Positions 34,108 through 42,915 of a stretch of DNA of 64,000 nucleotides are shown here, one piece after another. The notes below the pieces were generated by a model. The model saw only the letters and a program-made list of their open reading frames with translations, did not search any database and had not been told where the DNA came from. The number at the start of each line of letters is the position of its first letter. Position 1 is the stretch's first letter. The translations under genes were made by a program, and so were the position numbers. Origin of the DNA: Bacteroidales bacterium (GTDB lineage Bacteria > Bacteroidota > Bacteroidia > Bacteroidales > F082); assembly GCA_017538795.1 (NCBI GenBank), contig JAFYIE010000030.1:33326-97325 (forward strand). The letters are read 5' to 3'.

Positions 34108-36608
34108 TATTTCCCTCCAGTCGGCATTCCGCCGTCGTCTTCACCGCCTTCACGGGCACGTCTCTCGAGCTCCATCTTACCGAAGCGGAACGTCACGCCG
34201 AGGCTGATGGTGCGGCTCGAGAACTTCGTCGAGCTGGACGAGATGAGCGTCGGGCTGTAGGTGTCGCTGTCCCATTTGTTCCAGTCGAAGATGTCGTTCA
34301 CGTTGAAATGCACCGACATTTTCTTGTCGAAGAAGTCGGCTCGCATGCCGCAGTTGATAAAATATGATTCTTTCTGCTCTCCAGCGAACGATTTTGTGGC
34401 TGAGCGGTAGTTGCCCGATGTGTGAATCTCCCATCTGTTCCAGAGCTTCGCCCACACGTTGACGCGTAAGCTGTACGACCAGGTGTCTTTTGAGACCTTG
34501 CGGTTGTTGAATTCCGTCGAATAATACGAGTCGTAGACGTTGGCGTAGACTCGCACGTTGAAAAATCCTGTCGGACGATACATCACGTTGGCCTCAAAGC
34601 CGAGGTTGTACGAGTTGTCGATGTTGTATGGCTTGGTTGCTTTGATGGTGTCGTGGAAAAGCAAGTCATCGTAAAAACTTTCCGCAACGCTGTTTATCGT
34701 CCCGTCGGTATCTCTGTAGTATGTCGACAAGCCGATGCTTCCGAATTTGTTGTAATATTTTGTCCAGCCGGCTTCAAAAGAGTTGGTGTAGACTGATCTC
34801 AGATTCATATTGCCCAAGTCGACGCTTTCCTGTTCGTATTCGACGAAATTGGTGAGATAACGCGCGTTCGGGTTGCTGATGCGGCGCGAATAGTTGAACT
34901 TGAAGTTGTGCATCGACTTTGTCCTGTAAGACATGTGAATCGAAGGACGCCAGTTGAGATATTGTTTCGACTGATGCTCAATGCGTGGCGAGCCGTCGGC
35001 GTATGAGCCGTCCATGTTGCAGTGGATGTCTTCGAATTCCATTCTGATGCCTGGCTTCACGACGAAATTGCCGAACTTATGCTGCACTGTCAGATAGGTG
35101 TCGAAGCCGTCGTTCCAGCTGATGCGGTCGTGCGTTCTCAGGTTGTCTTGAGTGTAGTTTGAGGCGTCAATCAAGGTGTCGTAGATGATATGATAGGTGT
35201 CGGGGCTGTGCGAATAAGACACTCCGATGCCAATTTCACCGTTTTCGATATACGGGATGTTGTAGTCGATGTCGGCGCTGTAGTTGAAGTCACCGTAATG
35301 ATATTTGTTGCGGTAACCGGCCAGACTTGTCACGCTGTCGGTGTGCTGATAGCAATATTTCTTGACGTTGGTGCTGTTGTTGCTCCCGCCCCAATATCCG
35401 CCATTGATGCTGAAGGTGATGTTGTGACCTTTATTGTTGAAAAGATGCTGATATTCAACACCTCCGTTAAATCCTACAAAAGAGTTGTCGGTGCTCGACT
35501 CTGTGTCGTAACGCGAGAGAATGTCGAGGCTGTCGGTGTATTTTGTCTTAAAAAATTTCTCATAGCTGTCGCTTTCGCTCCAGTTTGGCCATCCGCCCAT
35601 CCATACCGACACGTTGTTCATGGTGTCGATGTTGTATTGCAGGTTCATGAAAAAGCCGCCGCCGTAGCGTTTCGATTTGCTGGTGCTGTATCTCTCTCTC
35701 GAGCTGATGGTGTCTCTGAACAATGGATCAGGATTGTCGTTTAATATATATTCACGATATTCATTGTTCGATTTGTCGTTTCTGTAGTTGCCGTTGAGAT
35801 AAAGGTTGAACGACAACTTCTCGTTGGCGTAAACGTATGACACCCAAGGCGATCCGTCCGGTTTATAGTCGTTGTCGGGTTTCAATGAGCCTCTCACGCC
35901 GAAGCTCACGAACTGGTTTTTCTGCACCTTGGCGTTTGTCACGATGTTGATGATGCCGCCGTCGCTCTTCGAGGCGTAACGCGCGCTCGGGTTGGTGATG
36001 ACTTCTATCGTCTTGATGGCGTTGGCCGGAAGCTGCTGGATGTATGTCTTGAGGTTCTCCTCGTTGAGATGCGACGGCTTGCCGTTGATCCAGATCTCGA
36101 CAGACGAAACACCGCGCAGTGTAATATTTCCCTCCACATCAACTTCCACGCCTGGAGCGTTCTGCAAAGCATCCGACGCCGTTCCAGTCTGGATGGACGG
36201 GTCTTCGCTCACATTATAAAGCGTCTTCTCGCCCTCGTTTGCGAAAAGTGGCTTCTTCTCCGTAATCACGATCTCGTCGAGGCGCACCGAGCCTTGGTTC
36301 AGCTTGATAATCCCAAGATCGATGTCTTCGGTGACATCTAAAACGTTCTTGTAGTTCTCATATCCGATGGCTGTGATCTGCAACAGATACTGGCCGTTCG
36401 GCACGTTCTGCAGCTTAAAAAGACCTTTGTCGTTCGATGCCGCTCCCGCGATGAAGGCGGTGTCGGATGTGCGTAAAAGTCCCACGTTCACGAACATCAG
36501 ACGCTCGTTGTTGCCACTGTCGACCAATGTTCCGGAAATTGTATGCTGTGCCTTTAACACATTGAGGCTCAACAGTATGGTGGTTAATAATAAGAGAGTT
36601 CGCTTCAT
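34107..36608 (-). CDS. TonB-dependent outer-membrane receptor-like beta-barrel protein
   Basis: ATG at 36608 (MKRTLLLLTT) begins the signal peptide ending VLKAQ; 833 aa. Order: carboxypeptidase-regulatory-like domain (~20-105; ISGTLVDSGNNERLMFVNV, GQYLLQITAIGYENYKN), plug-type segment (~120-225; LQNAPGVEVDVEGNITLRGV, IEVITNPSARYASKSDGGIINIV), then a 22-stranded type barrel of the OMP_b-brl_3 family ending ISLGVTFRFGKMELERRAR plus an acidic/glycine tail. No SusD partner lies beside it, so it is not a typical polysaccharide utilisation locus; ligand unknown. It is read away from the DUF4097-like operon after a strong terminator. Confidence 0.88.
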   Translation of the reverse strand: MKRTLLLLTTILLSLNVLKAQHTISGTLVDSGNNERLMFVNVGLLRTSDTAFIAGAASNDKGLFKLQNVPNGQYLLQITAIGYENYKNVLDVTEDIDLGIIKLNQGSVRLDEIVITEKKPLFANEGEKTLYNVSEDPSIQTGTASDALQNAPGVEVDVEGNITLRGVSSVEIWINGKPSHLNEENLKTYIQQLPANAIKTIEVITNPSARYASKSDGGIINIVTNAKVQKNQFVSFGVRGSLKPDNDYKPDGSPWVSYVYANEKLSFNLYLNGNYRNDKSNNEYREYILNDNPDPLFRDTISSRERYSTSKSKRYGGGFFMNLQYNIDTMNNVSVWMGGWPNWSESDSYEKFFKTKYTDSLDILSRYDTESSTDNSFVGFNGGVEYQHLFNNKGHNITFSINGGYWGGSNNSTNVKKYCYQHTDSVTSLAGYRNKYHYGDFNYSADIDYNIPYIENGEIGIGVSYSHSPDTYHIIYDTLIDASNYTQDNLRTHDRISWNDGFDTYLTVQHKFGNFVVKPGIRMEFEDIHCNMDGSYADGSPRIEHQSKQYLNWRPSIHMSYRTKSMHNFKFNYSRRISNPNARYLTNFVEYEQESVDLGNMNLRSVYTNSFEAGWTKYYNKFGSIGLSTYYRDTDGTINSVAESFYDDLLFHDTIKATKPYNIDNSYNLGFEANVMYRPTGFFNVRVYANVYDSYYSTEFNNRKVSKDTWSYSLRVNVWAKLWNRWEIHTSGNYRSATKSFAGEQKESYFINCGMRADFFDKKMSVHFNVNDIFDWNKWDSDTYSPTLISSSSTKFSSRTISLGVTFRFGKMELERRAREGGEDDGGMPTGGK

Positions 36609-36662
36609 TTTCAATATTTTTTTACCATTAGACGTCAAATGGCTTATAAAACTACAAAAATA

Positions 36663-36698
36663 CAAAAAAAATTATGCCGAACGTCAAATTCGGCATAA
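36663..36698 (-). terminator. Intrinsic terminator after the DUF4097-like gene
   Basis: TTATGCCGAA (36672-36681) pairs perfectly with TTCGGCATAA (36689-36698) over a 7-base loop. On the minus strand it is followed by eight T residues. It closes the sigma-factor operon. Confidence 0.85.
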
Positions 36699-36721
36699 AA
36701 ATTCAAAGTATGAAAAAAAGA

Positions 36722-37777
36722 TTATTTAATTTTATAAATTTTCACATCGCCGTATTTCGTTGTGATGTCGAGGCGTCCCGGCTCTCCATTGCCGTAAGTT
36801 CCATGTCCGCCAATTCTATCTTTGTCGAAAAATCCCTTGAAAATGATGTCGCTGTATGTTGATTCCAGATCGTAATAGAACGAAGCTCCCTCGTTGATGT
36901 ACAGCACCGCATCGGAATACTGTCCGTCAATATCTATACTTGGTGAGTTGGATGTTATTGTGGCTGACAAGTCGGAGTATCTCATCTTAGCATATAGCAG
37001 GTTTGTGCAGTTCGACACTTTCAGATCGGAATAGGCGGTGTTGACGAATCTGGCTTTAAATGCTTTCTCAATTCTGCTGTCTGAATACTTGTTTTCGAGC
37101 ATAGCATCATTTACATCGGTGATATAAATCTTACTGTATTTCAAGATTCCATCGACATATTCGCATTTGTTGATTTTTGCCTCGCCGTAATCAAGTCGCA
37201 AAATGAATTTTTTCACATAGTCGATGTTGACATTGCCGAATTGCACACGAATATAGTTGTCTAAGAAGTTCTCTGTCAACAGGCTGTCGGCTTTGAAATC
37301 ACCGTATTTTATATCAACATTCAACTTTCTGCGTACCTCGTCAAGTGTGATGTCGCCATATCTTGTCTCCAAGTCCATATAAACATCCTCCGGCACCTTG
37401 ACGTAATATTTAATTGATATCGAGCCGTTGAAATTTTTGTAATTATAGTCACCGAACACGGTTTTTGCCATGACTATATTGCCAACTTGCTCAAGCTCAA
37501 TGTCGATGGTGCTGAATCTCGCTTCCACCTTTTTGCTGTCGTTTCCTTTCACGGTAATCTTAACCATGAAGTCTATTTGCGGCTTGTCCCATGTTGTGAT
37601 GATATAGTCACTGTATTTTCCTTCCATTTCAAGCGTCGGGTTGGCGCTTACGTCGAACGTCTGTTCAACGACGCCTTTCGCCTCGACTCTATACTGGTGG
37701 TCGTCGCCTCTGTAACTGTTGGCGGTTCCGATGAATGCCATCAGGCATAATGCTGTTAAAACAAAAATCTTTTTCAT
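36722..37777 (-). CDS. Secreted DUF4097-like beta-helix protein
   Basis: 351 aa with a signal peptide (MKKIFVLTALCLMAFIGTANS). The rest is a repetitive beta-strand protein with the pattern YGDI / YSDL about every 20 residues: LETRYGDITLDEV, VDIKYGDFKADSL, LRLDYGEAKINKC, NTAYSDLKVSNC, MRYSDLSATI, LDITTKYGDVKIYKI. This is typical of DUF4097 and head-domain (GIN) envelope proteins often encoded with ECF sigma and anti-sigma genes. It is the third gene of the operon at 38895-36722. Probably periplasmic; perhaps the stress output or sensor (inference). Confidence 0.75.
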   Translation of the reverse strand: MKKIFVLTALCLMAFIGTANSYRGDDHQYRVEAKGVVEQTFDVSANPTLEMEGKYSDYIITTWDKPQIDFMVKITVKGNDSKKVEARFSTIDIELEQVGNIVMAKTVFGDYNYKNFNGSISIKYYVKVPEDVYMDLETRYGDITLDEVRRKLNVDIKYGDFKADSLLTENFLDNYIRVQFGNVNIDYVKKFILRLDYGEAKINKCEYVDGILKYSKIYITDVNDAMLENKYSDSRIEKAFKARFVNTAYSDLKVSNCTNLLYAKMRYSDLSATITSNSPSIDIDGQYSDAVLYINEGASFYYDLESTYSDIIFKGFFDKDRIGGHGTYGNGEPGRLDITTKYGDVKIYKIK

Positions 37778-37782
37778 AATCT

Positions 37783-38331
37783 TTACTTATTTATTCTGTT
37801 TGTAATTAATTCAATTGCTCTCAATTTGTTGTCGTACATCTGTTCGGCAATAGCCATCTGACGTTCTTCAGGCATCGGGGCAATCTCCGCGAAGACGTCG
37901 CCCATGTCGAGCAGGTCGTGTATCACGCTGTTGATCTGCATCTTTGTCGAGTCGTCGACGTTTTTCATCACCTCTTCCAGATTATAGATGGCTTCATCGA
38001 CTCTGTCGTCGTAGAATTTACGCATCTCAACTAATTTATTGTCAGCTGTTTGTGGTGCGTTGTCGATGATGGTGCCGTTGTCGAAGTTCAGTCCGTTTAT
38101 CATCAGCACTATCGCCACCACTGCCGCCGCCGCAATCGATGTCCAGGTTATGAAACGCATCTTGCGGATGTTGCTCTGCTTTGTCATTCCGAGCGCCTTC
38201 GGCGCGAGGAACCCGTTTGCCGTTTGCTTCTCAAGCCTTGCTTGGAACCTCTCCCGGCTTCCCTCCGGCATCCTCACATCATCAAATGCCTCGCGGTTGT
38301 TTCTTATTTTCTCTTCTATATTCATATTCAT
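37783..38331 (-). CDS. Single-pass membrane protein, probable anti-sigma factor
   Basis: 182 aa. A cytoplasmic N-terminal ~58 residues (EEKIRNNREAFDDVRMPEGS, then RERFQARLEK) are followed by one membrane helix (ITWTSIAAAAVVAIVLMING) and a helical periplasmic domain with an EEVMKNVDDSTKMQINSV region. Position directly after an ECF sigma gene and the one-helix topology indicate an anti-sigma or related regulator; the sequence lacks a clear zinc-binding ZAS motif. The segment NGFLAPKALGMTK (plus-strand 38183-38214) looks like a translated fragment of a GTCATTCCGAGC-type intergenic repeat. Confidence 0.65.
   Translation of the reverse strand: MNMNIEEKIRNNREAFDDVRMPEGSRERFQARLEKQTANGFLAPKALGMTKQSNIRKMRFITWTSIAAAAVVAIVLMINGLNFDNGTIIDNAPQTADNKLVEMRKFYDDRVDEAIYNLEEVMKNVDDSTKMQINSVIHDLLDMGDVFAEIAPMPEERQMAIAEQMYDNKLRAIELITNRINK
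38183..38214. repeat. Possible partial palindromic repeat inside the anti-sigma-like gene
   Basis: GTCATTCCGAGCGCC, TTC, GGCGCGAGGAA: a 5-bp GC stem, with ends resembling the GTCATTTCGAGC edge of repeat family A but with CC in place of TT. It encodes FLAPKALGMT on the minus strand. Confidence 0.4.
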
Positions 38332-38367
38332 TTGTTTTTATCTCATCCAGTTGCGATAAGGCATGCC

Positions 38368-38895
38368 TTATCCTCTACAGGTTGTTCTCAATTTTTCTAA
38401 TCCTCTCACGTACTGCGACCTCACCGTCGACTCCTTGATCCCCATCATCTCCGCTATCTCCGCGAATTCTTTCCCTTCTATCAGCCTCAGCGTTATCGTC
38501 AGGCGGTAGCCGTCGGGCAGGTTGTTCAACGCCTCTTTTATCTTTTCTATCGGGAAATCTTCAAAATCGTCGTCTTCGTCTTCGATCTGGTCGGCGGTGT
38601 TGTCGATTTCCTCGTAAAACGGTTCTTTGGAATGCCTCCTGAACATGTCGATGCTCCTGTTGATGGCGATGGTTTTCACAAAAGCGACGAAATCGCGTTC
38701 CGAACCTTTGAAACTGTTAAGATTTTCGAATGCTTTGAGGATGGCGTCTTGCGTTATCTCCTCGGCGTCCTGTCCGTTCAGCACGATGCGGTAGCTGGCG
38801 TTGAACACGGCGTTGCAACAGAGGTCGTAAAGCCTCATCAGCGCATCCTGATTCTGTTTCTTGCCTTGCTCTAAAATAGTGTCGAACCCTAACAT
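38368..38895 (-). CDS. ECF RNA polymerase sigma factor
   Basis: 175 aa, group IV sigma-70. Region 2: NASYRIVLNGQDAEEITQDA, then FVAFVKTIAINRSIDMFRR. Region 4: LPDGYRLTITLRLIEGKEFA, then EIAEMMGIKESTVRSQ. A short acidic linker (DQIEDEDDDFEDFP) joins them. It heads an operon with the anti-sigma-like gene (36-bp gap) and the DUF4097-like gene (5-bp gap), so it probably controls an envelope response and its own operon. No cognate promoter can be named. Confidence 0.92.
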   Translation of the reverse strand: MLGFDTILEQGKKQNQDALMRLYDLCCNAVFNASYRIVLNGQDAEEITQDAILKAFENLNSFKGSERDFVAFVKTIAINRSIDMFRRHSKEPFYEEIDNTADQIEDEDDDFEDFPIEKIKEALNNLPDGYRLTITLRLIEGKEFAEIAEMMGIKESTVRSQYVRGLEKLRTTCRG

Positions 38896-38958
38896 TTCAT
38901 TCGTTTTACATCTGCATAACGCAAGAAAATAAATTTTGCTGCATCAAAAAATGAAAAA

Positions 38959-39639
38959 TTATTCGTTTTCCATCGCAAAAAGTGCCGAACGGTTCAAAAA
39001 CGAGTTGAAATCATAGCACGAACGGAACTCTTCCACGACCCATTCCACCAGGTGGTCGGAATAAATCATGTCGTTGGAAATTGCCTGATATAGGCAGAAG
39101 TCCTTGAGCTTCAGATACTCAGCGTAAGGATGGTCGGCAGGGTAGTCCTTCGGCACTTTTTTCAACTTCGAAGAAAAGTCCATATTGAAGTTCTTGGCTT
39201 TCTTCAATGCCTTCACAAACTCGTCGCCCTTGGTGCTGATGTCTTCACGCACGCTCTTCGTGATGAAAGGCTCGCACATGTACATGCCCGGATACAGCCC
39301 GTGATGCCCGAGATATTCAGCTCCTTCGCCCTCGACATGGAAATAATATCCTGCCAAACCCGATTTCTTGCCGTTCGGACAGATAAACAAGCCGAAATGG
39401 CGCTTGTAAGGACTCTTGTCGGGCGAGAAACGTGTGTCGCGATAAAAGCGGTAGGTGCAGTCTTTCAACGTCAAGCCTCGGGTGAGCGGGTCGAACTTCT
39501 GTACACCTATTAATATCTGCTCAGCGATGGCGTTGAACTTGTTCTGCGCGTTGACGTACAAATCCTTATGCTGCTGAAACCACGGGCGGTTGTTGTTCAC
39601 AACGATGAGATTTAGGAAGTCGATAATGTCTTTCATCAC
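38959..39639 (-). CDS. DUF2461 family protein
   Basis: 226 aa, soluble. The family pattern is clear: FLNLIVVNNNRPWFQQHKDL, CTYRFYRDTRFSPDKSPYKR, GYYFHVEGEGAEYLGHHGLY, LKKVPKDYPADHPYAEYLKL and a late DHLVEWVVEEF. The conserved Arg/Asp residues in RFYRDTRFSxDKxPYK suggest a phosphate- or nucleotide-binding site, but the family function is unknown. A -7 element (TATCTTTG on the minus strand, 39660-39667) lies 20 bp upstream. Confidence 0.85.
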   Translation of the reverse strand: MMKDIIDFLNLIVVNNNRPWFQQHKDLYVNAQNKFNAIAEQILIGVQKFDPLTRGLTLKDCTYRFYRDTRFSPDKSPYKRHFGLFICPNGKKSGLAGYYFHVEGEGAEYLGHHGLYPGMYMCEPFITKSVREDISTKGDEFVKALKKAKNFNMDFSSKLKKVPKDYPADHPYAEYLKLKDFCLYQAISNDMIYSDHLVEWVVEEFRSCYDFNSFLNRSALFAMENE

Positions 39640-39659
39640 TATTTATTTCAAATTCTTCG

Positions 39660-39667
39660 CAAAGATA
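39660..39667 (-). promoter_or_regulatory. -7 element of the DUF2461 gene
   Basis: CAAAGATA on the plus strand is TATCTTTG on the minus strand, 20 bp before the start at 39639; divergent from the promoter at 39713. Confidence 0.6.
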
Positions 39668-39712
39668 ACAAAAAAATGTATTTGAATTTGTTTGGCGAAA
39701 CGAAAAATTTGT

Positions 39713-39720
39713 TAACTTTG
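39713..39720 (+). promoter_or_regulatory. -7 element of the gene at 39784
   Basis: TAACTTTG, with TTTG at 39691-39694 upstream at an 18-bp spacing. The leader to ATG 39784 is about 60 bp, AT-rich. Confidence 0.6.
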
Positions 39721-39783
39721 CACAAGTATTTTTAGAACATTAAATTAACTTTATTTTTGAACTTATTATTATTTTTTTAAAAG

Positions 39784-40179
39784 ATGGAGAAACGCGAACT
39801 TTCAAAAGATGAAATCATTGGATTGATTGCGGAATTTAAATCTGAAGTAAGAAAAAATCTCGCTAAAATTGACTTTTTTAATGAGAAAATCGAAGAACTC
39901 ACAAAACTTTTAGGTGAGGCTCCTGAAAAAACTCGTAAGCCTTATCCGTTATCGAAGTGGGATAATGTCGTCCTTGATGTTATAAGAGAGAACGGTAAGC
40001 CTACCACAAGCAAGGAAATTTATGACAAAGCCATGGCCAAAGCCGTTGCTATGGGCATCGCGATGGACGAAAATAAAATGAAATCAAAAATCAATCAGTG
40101 CCTCGTAAAACTCTCAGGTCGTCGCACCGATTTGAAGAAAATTAAATACGGCGGTAGAGGGTTTGCCTACAGCCTATAA
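39784..40179 (+). CDS. Small probable winged-helix protein
   Basis: 131 aa. The first ~45 residues form a charged coiled coil (LIAEFKSEVRKNLAKIDFFN, then EKIEELTKLLG). Residues ~55-131 look like a winged helix: WDNVVLDVIRENGKPTTSKE, then a recognition-helix-like segment, KINQCLVKLSGRRTDLKKI and a wing-type end YGGRGFAYSL. DNA binding is plausible. I recognise no named family. It converges with udk, overlapping it by 6 bp. Confidence 0.65.
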   Translation: MEKRELSKDEIIGLIAEFKSEVRKNLAKIDFFNEKIEELTKLLGEAPEKTRKPYPLSKWDNVVLDVIRENGKPTTSKEIYDKAMAKAVAMGIAMDENKMKSKINQCLVKLSGRRTDLKKIKYGGRGFAYSL

Positions 40180-40803
40180 CCCTTCTTTTTTCATCTGGTT
40201 CAGCTGCATCCTGATGCGGCTCGCCATGACATCAATGGCGACTTGGTTGCTGCCGCCTTGCGGGATGATGATGTCGGCCAAACGTTTGGTCGGCTCGATG
40301 AACTGGTTGTGCATCGGCTTGACGAATGTCTCGTAGTGGCGTAACACGTCGGATACGGTTCTGCCGCGTTCCTCGATGTCGCGCTTGATGATGCGCATCA
40401 GGCGGTCGTCGCCATCGGTATCGACAAAGATCTTGATATCCAAGCGTTTCACCAGCTCAGGGCATGTCATGATGAGGATGCCTTCCACAATGACGACTTC
40501 TGTCGGCTTCACCGGGATCACTTCCTCTGAACGGGCGCATGTGACGTAGGTGTAGATTGGCATCGGGATGGTCTTGCCTTCCTTCAGCATGTCGAGATGC
40601 TTCACCAACAGATCCCATTCGATGGCGTCCGGATGGTCGAAGTTGATTTCTTTCTTCGCCTCTGGCGACAGGCTGCCGTTGTCCCAATAATATGCGTCTT
40701 GCGATACCACGCTGATTGAGTCCTCAGGAAGCGCCTCAATCAATTTCTTGACCACTGTTGTCTTGCCGGACCCTGAGCCGCCGGCGATACCGATTAATAA
40801 CAT
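40174..40803 (-). CDS. udk: Uridine kinase
   Basis: Phosphorylates uridine and cytidine in pyrimidine salvage. 209 aa, normal length. Walker A GIAGGSGSGKTT (~residues 4-15), VSQDAYYWDNG, INFDHPDAIEWDLLVKHL, IPMPIYTYVTCAR, VVIVEGILIM, RIIKRDIEERGRTVSDVL and QFIEPTKRLADIIIPQGG. Its start codon abuts a repeat-hairpin that separates it from the decarboxylase operon upstream. Confidence 0.93.
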   Translation of the reverse strand: MLLIGIAGGSGSGKTTVVKKLIEALPEDSISVVSQDAYYWDNGSLSPEAKKEINFDHPDAIEWDLLVKHLDMLKEGKTIPMPIYTYVTCARSEEVIPVKPTEVVIVEGILIMTCPELVKRLDIKIFVDTDGDDRLMRIIKRDIEERGRTVSDVLRHYETFVKPMHNQFIEPTKRLADIIIPQGGSNQVAIDVMASRIRMQLNQMKKEGL

Positions 40804-40805
40804 TT

Positions 40806-40876
40806 TAGTCTTTAGTTTTTAGTCGTTAGTCTTTAGTACTAATAACTAGCGACTAAAGACTAACGACTAGTGACTT
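40806..40876. repeat. GTCTAAA-type array forming a perfect 17-bp hairpin
   Basis: AGTCGTTAGTCTTTAGT at 40821-40837 is exactly complementary to ACTAAAGACTAACGACT at 40852-40868, with a 14-base loop. It lies 3 bp beyond the mmdB stop and just upstream of udk, and probably ends the mmd transcript. Confidence 0.75.
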
Positions 40877-40878
40877 AA

Positions 40879-42480
40879 TTAGATTCCAATGAAACTCATG
40901 AGGATACCAGCTGCCACTGCCGAACCGATAACACCTGCAACGTTTGGTGCCATGGCGTGCATGAGGAGGTGGTTCGATGGGTCGTATTTCTGACCTTCGA
41001 CCTCGGAGACACGGGCTGCGTCAGGCACTGCCGACACGCCAGCGTTACCGATGAGAGGGTTGATCTTGTTGCCTTCCTTGCAGAAGATGTTCATCAACTT
41101 GGCACCGCATACGCCGCCGAATGTTGCTACAGCGAACGAGCAGGCACCCAAAGCGAAGATGATGAGTGAGTCGGTTGTGAGGAACACGTCAGCCTGTGTT
41201 GAAGCACCGACGGTGAGACCCAACAGGATTGTCACGATGTCGATGAGCGGGTTGGCCGCTGTGTTGGCGAGACGTTTTGTCACACCGCTCTCTTTCAACA
41301 GGTTACCAAAGAACAGCATACCGAGCAACGGAAGTGCTGAAGGGCTGATAAAAGTGGTGAGCAACAAACCGATGATAGGGAAGACGACCTTCTCTGTCTT
41401 GCCGACCATACGAGGCTCTCTCATCTTGATGAGACGTTCTTCCTTGGTGGTGAGCAAACGCATGATAGGCGGCTGGATAACAGGCACCAAGGCCATGTAA
41501 GAATATGCCGCGATAGCGATTGCACCGAGGAGGTGTGGAGCCATCTTTGTCGAGATGAAGATAGCGGTAGGACCGTCAGCGCCACCGATGATACCGATAG
41601 CTGCTGCCTCGTGTGGGTCGAAGCCCAAAGCACGGGCGCTGATGAAGGTGATGAACACGCCGAGCTGAGCGGCTGCACCAAGAATCATCAAACGTGGCTG
41701 TGAGATCAGTGATGAGAAGTCGGTCATAGCACCGATGCCCAAGAAGATCAATGGAGGATAGATACCCTGACGGACGCCGAAGTACAAGTAATTCAACACT
41801 GAGCCTTTCTGATAGACACCAGTCTGGATGTTCATGTTAAACACCTGCTGGATGAGGCCGTCGAAGAACTTGGCTGTGTTAGGTGCTGTAGGATCCATGC
41901 CTGCTGGCAGGAACGCTGAGAGCTGCTCAGGAGTCATATTGTGGAAGTGCTCGAGAGCCTGTGCGCAGTTCATCTCGCCTTGTCCGGCAAAGAGTCCCAC
42001 AAAGAATTTCTGTGCTTCTGTCAGGTCAAAAGTGAGGTTGCCTTGAATCTCAATCTTTGAGAGGGCTGCCAAAGCGCCTTGAAGATCAAAGGTATACGAG
42101 TCTTGGATGAACGGGATGTTACCCACTATGATACCCACTCCGATAGGGATGAGCAGCATAGGCTCGAAGTCGTATTTGACAGCGAGGAAGATGAACACGA
42201 AGGCTACCAGAATCATGATGAGGTTGCCTCGTGTGCAGTTGCGGAAACCGGTAAACTGCCAGAACGAATACATACCGCTGCCGATGGCTTCGCCTGCCGA
42301 CAATGACTGTTCGGCTTGGTCAGCTGCCTGGCTGCACTCTGCTGTCACGTTCTGTGATGCGCTGAAGACGTGTTCAGCCATCGCTGGGCTTGATGTCATG
42401 ATGCCGTGAAGCACGAGCAAGATGGCCACCAACGCGAAGATGAGCAGAGCTTTCTTTTTAACGTTGAGTTTCTTCTTCAT
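40879..42480 (-). CDS. mmdB: Sodium-pumping decarboxylase beta subunit
   Basis: The membrane subunit that removes CO2 from carboxybiotin and pumps Na+ outward. 533 aa against roughly 375-430 for common relatives. Conserved: NYLYFGVRQGIYPPLIFLGI, GAMTDFSSLI, AAIGIIGGADGPTAIFISTK, PLLGMLFFGNLLKESGV, GVCGAKLMNIF, NPLIGNAGVSAVPDAARV, HAMAPNVAGVIGSA. The extra length is an N-terminal signal-like segment with a Ser/Ala-rich loop, and a ~85-residue hydrophilic insertion around QKFFVGLFAGQGEMNCAQAL ... FFDGLIQQVFNMN. Last gene of mce-mmdA-mmdD-mmdC-mmdB. Confidence 0.93.
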   Translation of the reverse strand: MKKKLNVKKKALLIFALVAILLVLHGIMTSSPAMAEHVFSASQNVTAECSQAADQAEQSLSAGEAIGSGMYSFWQFTGFRNCTRGNLIMILVAFVFIFLAVKYDFEPMLLIPIGVGIIVGNIPFIQDSYTFDLQGALAALSKIEIQGNLTFDLTEAQKFFVGLFAGQGEMNCAQALEHFHNMTPEQLSAFLPAGMDPTAPNTAKFFDGLIQQVFNMNIQTGVYQKGSVLNYLYFGVRQGIYPPLIFLGIGAMTDFSSLISQPRLMILGAAAQLGVFITFISARALGFDPHEAAAIGIIGGADGPTAIFISTKMAPHLLGAIAIAAYSYMALVPVIQPPIMRLLTTKEERLIKMREPRMVGKTEKVVFPIIGLLLTTFISPSALPLLGMLFFGNLLKESGVTKRLANTAANPLIDIVTILLGLTVGASTQADVFLTTDSLIIFALGACSFAVATFGGVCGAKLMNIFCKEGNKINPLIGNAGVSAVPDAARVSEVEGQKYDPSNHLLMHAMAPNVAGVIGSAVAAGILMSFIGI

Positions 42481-42482
42481 AA

Positions 42483-42914
42483 TTAGCCAATTACAAATAA
42501 AACAGCGCCTTGCAGAATGTTGTCGCCCACTCTGACTTTAATTTCCTTGATTGTTCCGTCAACTTCAGCGAGGAAGTTGTTTTCCATCTTCATGGCTTCG
42601 TACATCATGAGTTTGTCGCCGCGTTTCACGACGTCGCCCACGTTGACGTAGATCTGCATGACGGTGCCCGGAAGTGGTGCCAATGACTTGTAGCCGTCGG
42701 CCGGTGTGGCGTGAGTCTCCTCAGCTTTCGGTGCTGCAGCCGGTTTCGGAGCCTGACGCTTAGGAGCGACGAATGCAGGAGCCTCTTCCTCTTCACGCTG
42801 GACTGTTACATTATATTGAGTGCCGTCGACGATGACTTCGGCGTTTTCGCCTTCGTATTTCTTCACTTCGACTTCGTACTCTTTTCCGTTGACTGTGAAT
42901 TTAAATTTCTTCAT
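42483..42914 (-). CDS. mmdC: Biotin carboxyl carrier subunit of the sodium-pumping decarboxylase
   Basis: 143 aa. An N-terminal strand region (KFKFTVNGKEYEVEVKKYEG) and an Ala/Pro-rich flexible linker (KRQAPKPAAAPKAEE) precede a biotinyl domain of ~70 residues with the biotinylation site EAMKMEN (Lys ~109) and the closing VGDNILQGAVLFVIG. It shuttles the carboxyl group from the alpha to the beta subunit. 2 bp from mmdB and 1 bp from mmdD, so tightly coupled. Confidence 0.95.
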   Translation of the reverse strand: MKKFKFTVNGKEYEVEVKKYEGENAEVIVDGTQYNVTVQREEEEAPAFVAPKRQAPKPAAAPKAEETHATPADGYKSLAPLPGTVMQIYVNVGDVVKRGDKLMMYEAMKMENNFLAEVDGTIKEIKVRVGDNILQGAVLFVIG

Positions 42915-42915
42915 T

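Noticed and set aside
34107-36608. Polysaccharide utilisation locus around the TonB-type receptor
   Set aside because: No SusD-like gene, glycoside hydrolase or hybrid sensor lies next to it, and the barrel type is the OMP_b-brl_3 kind.
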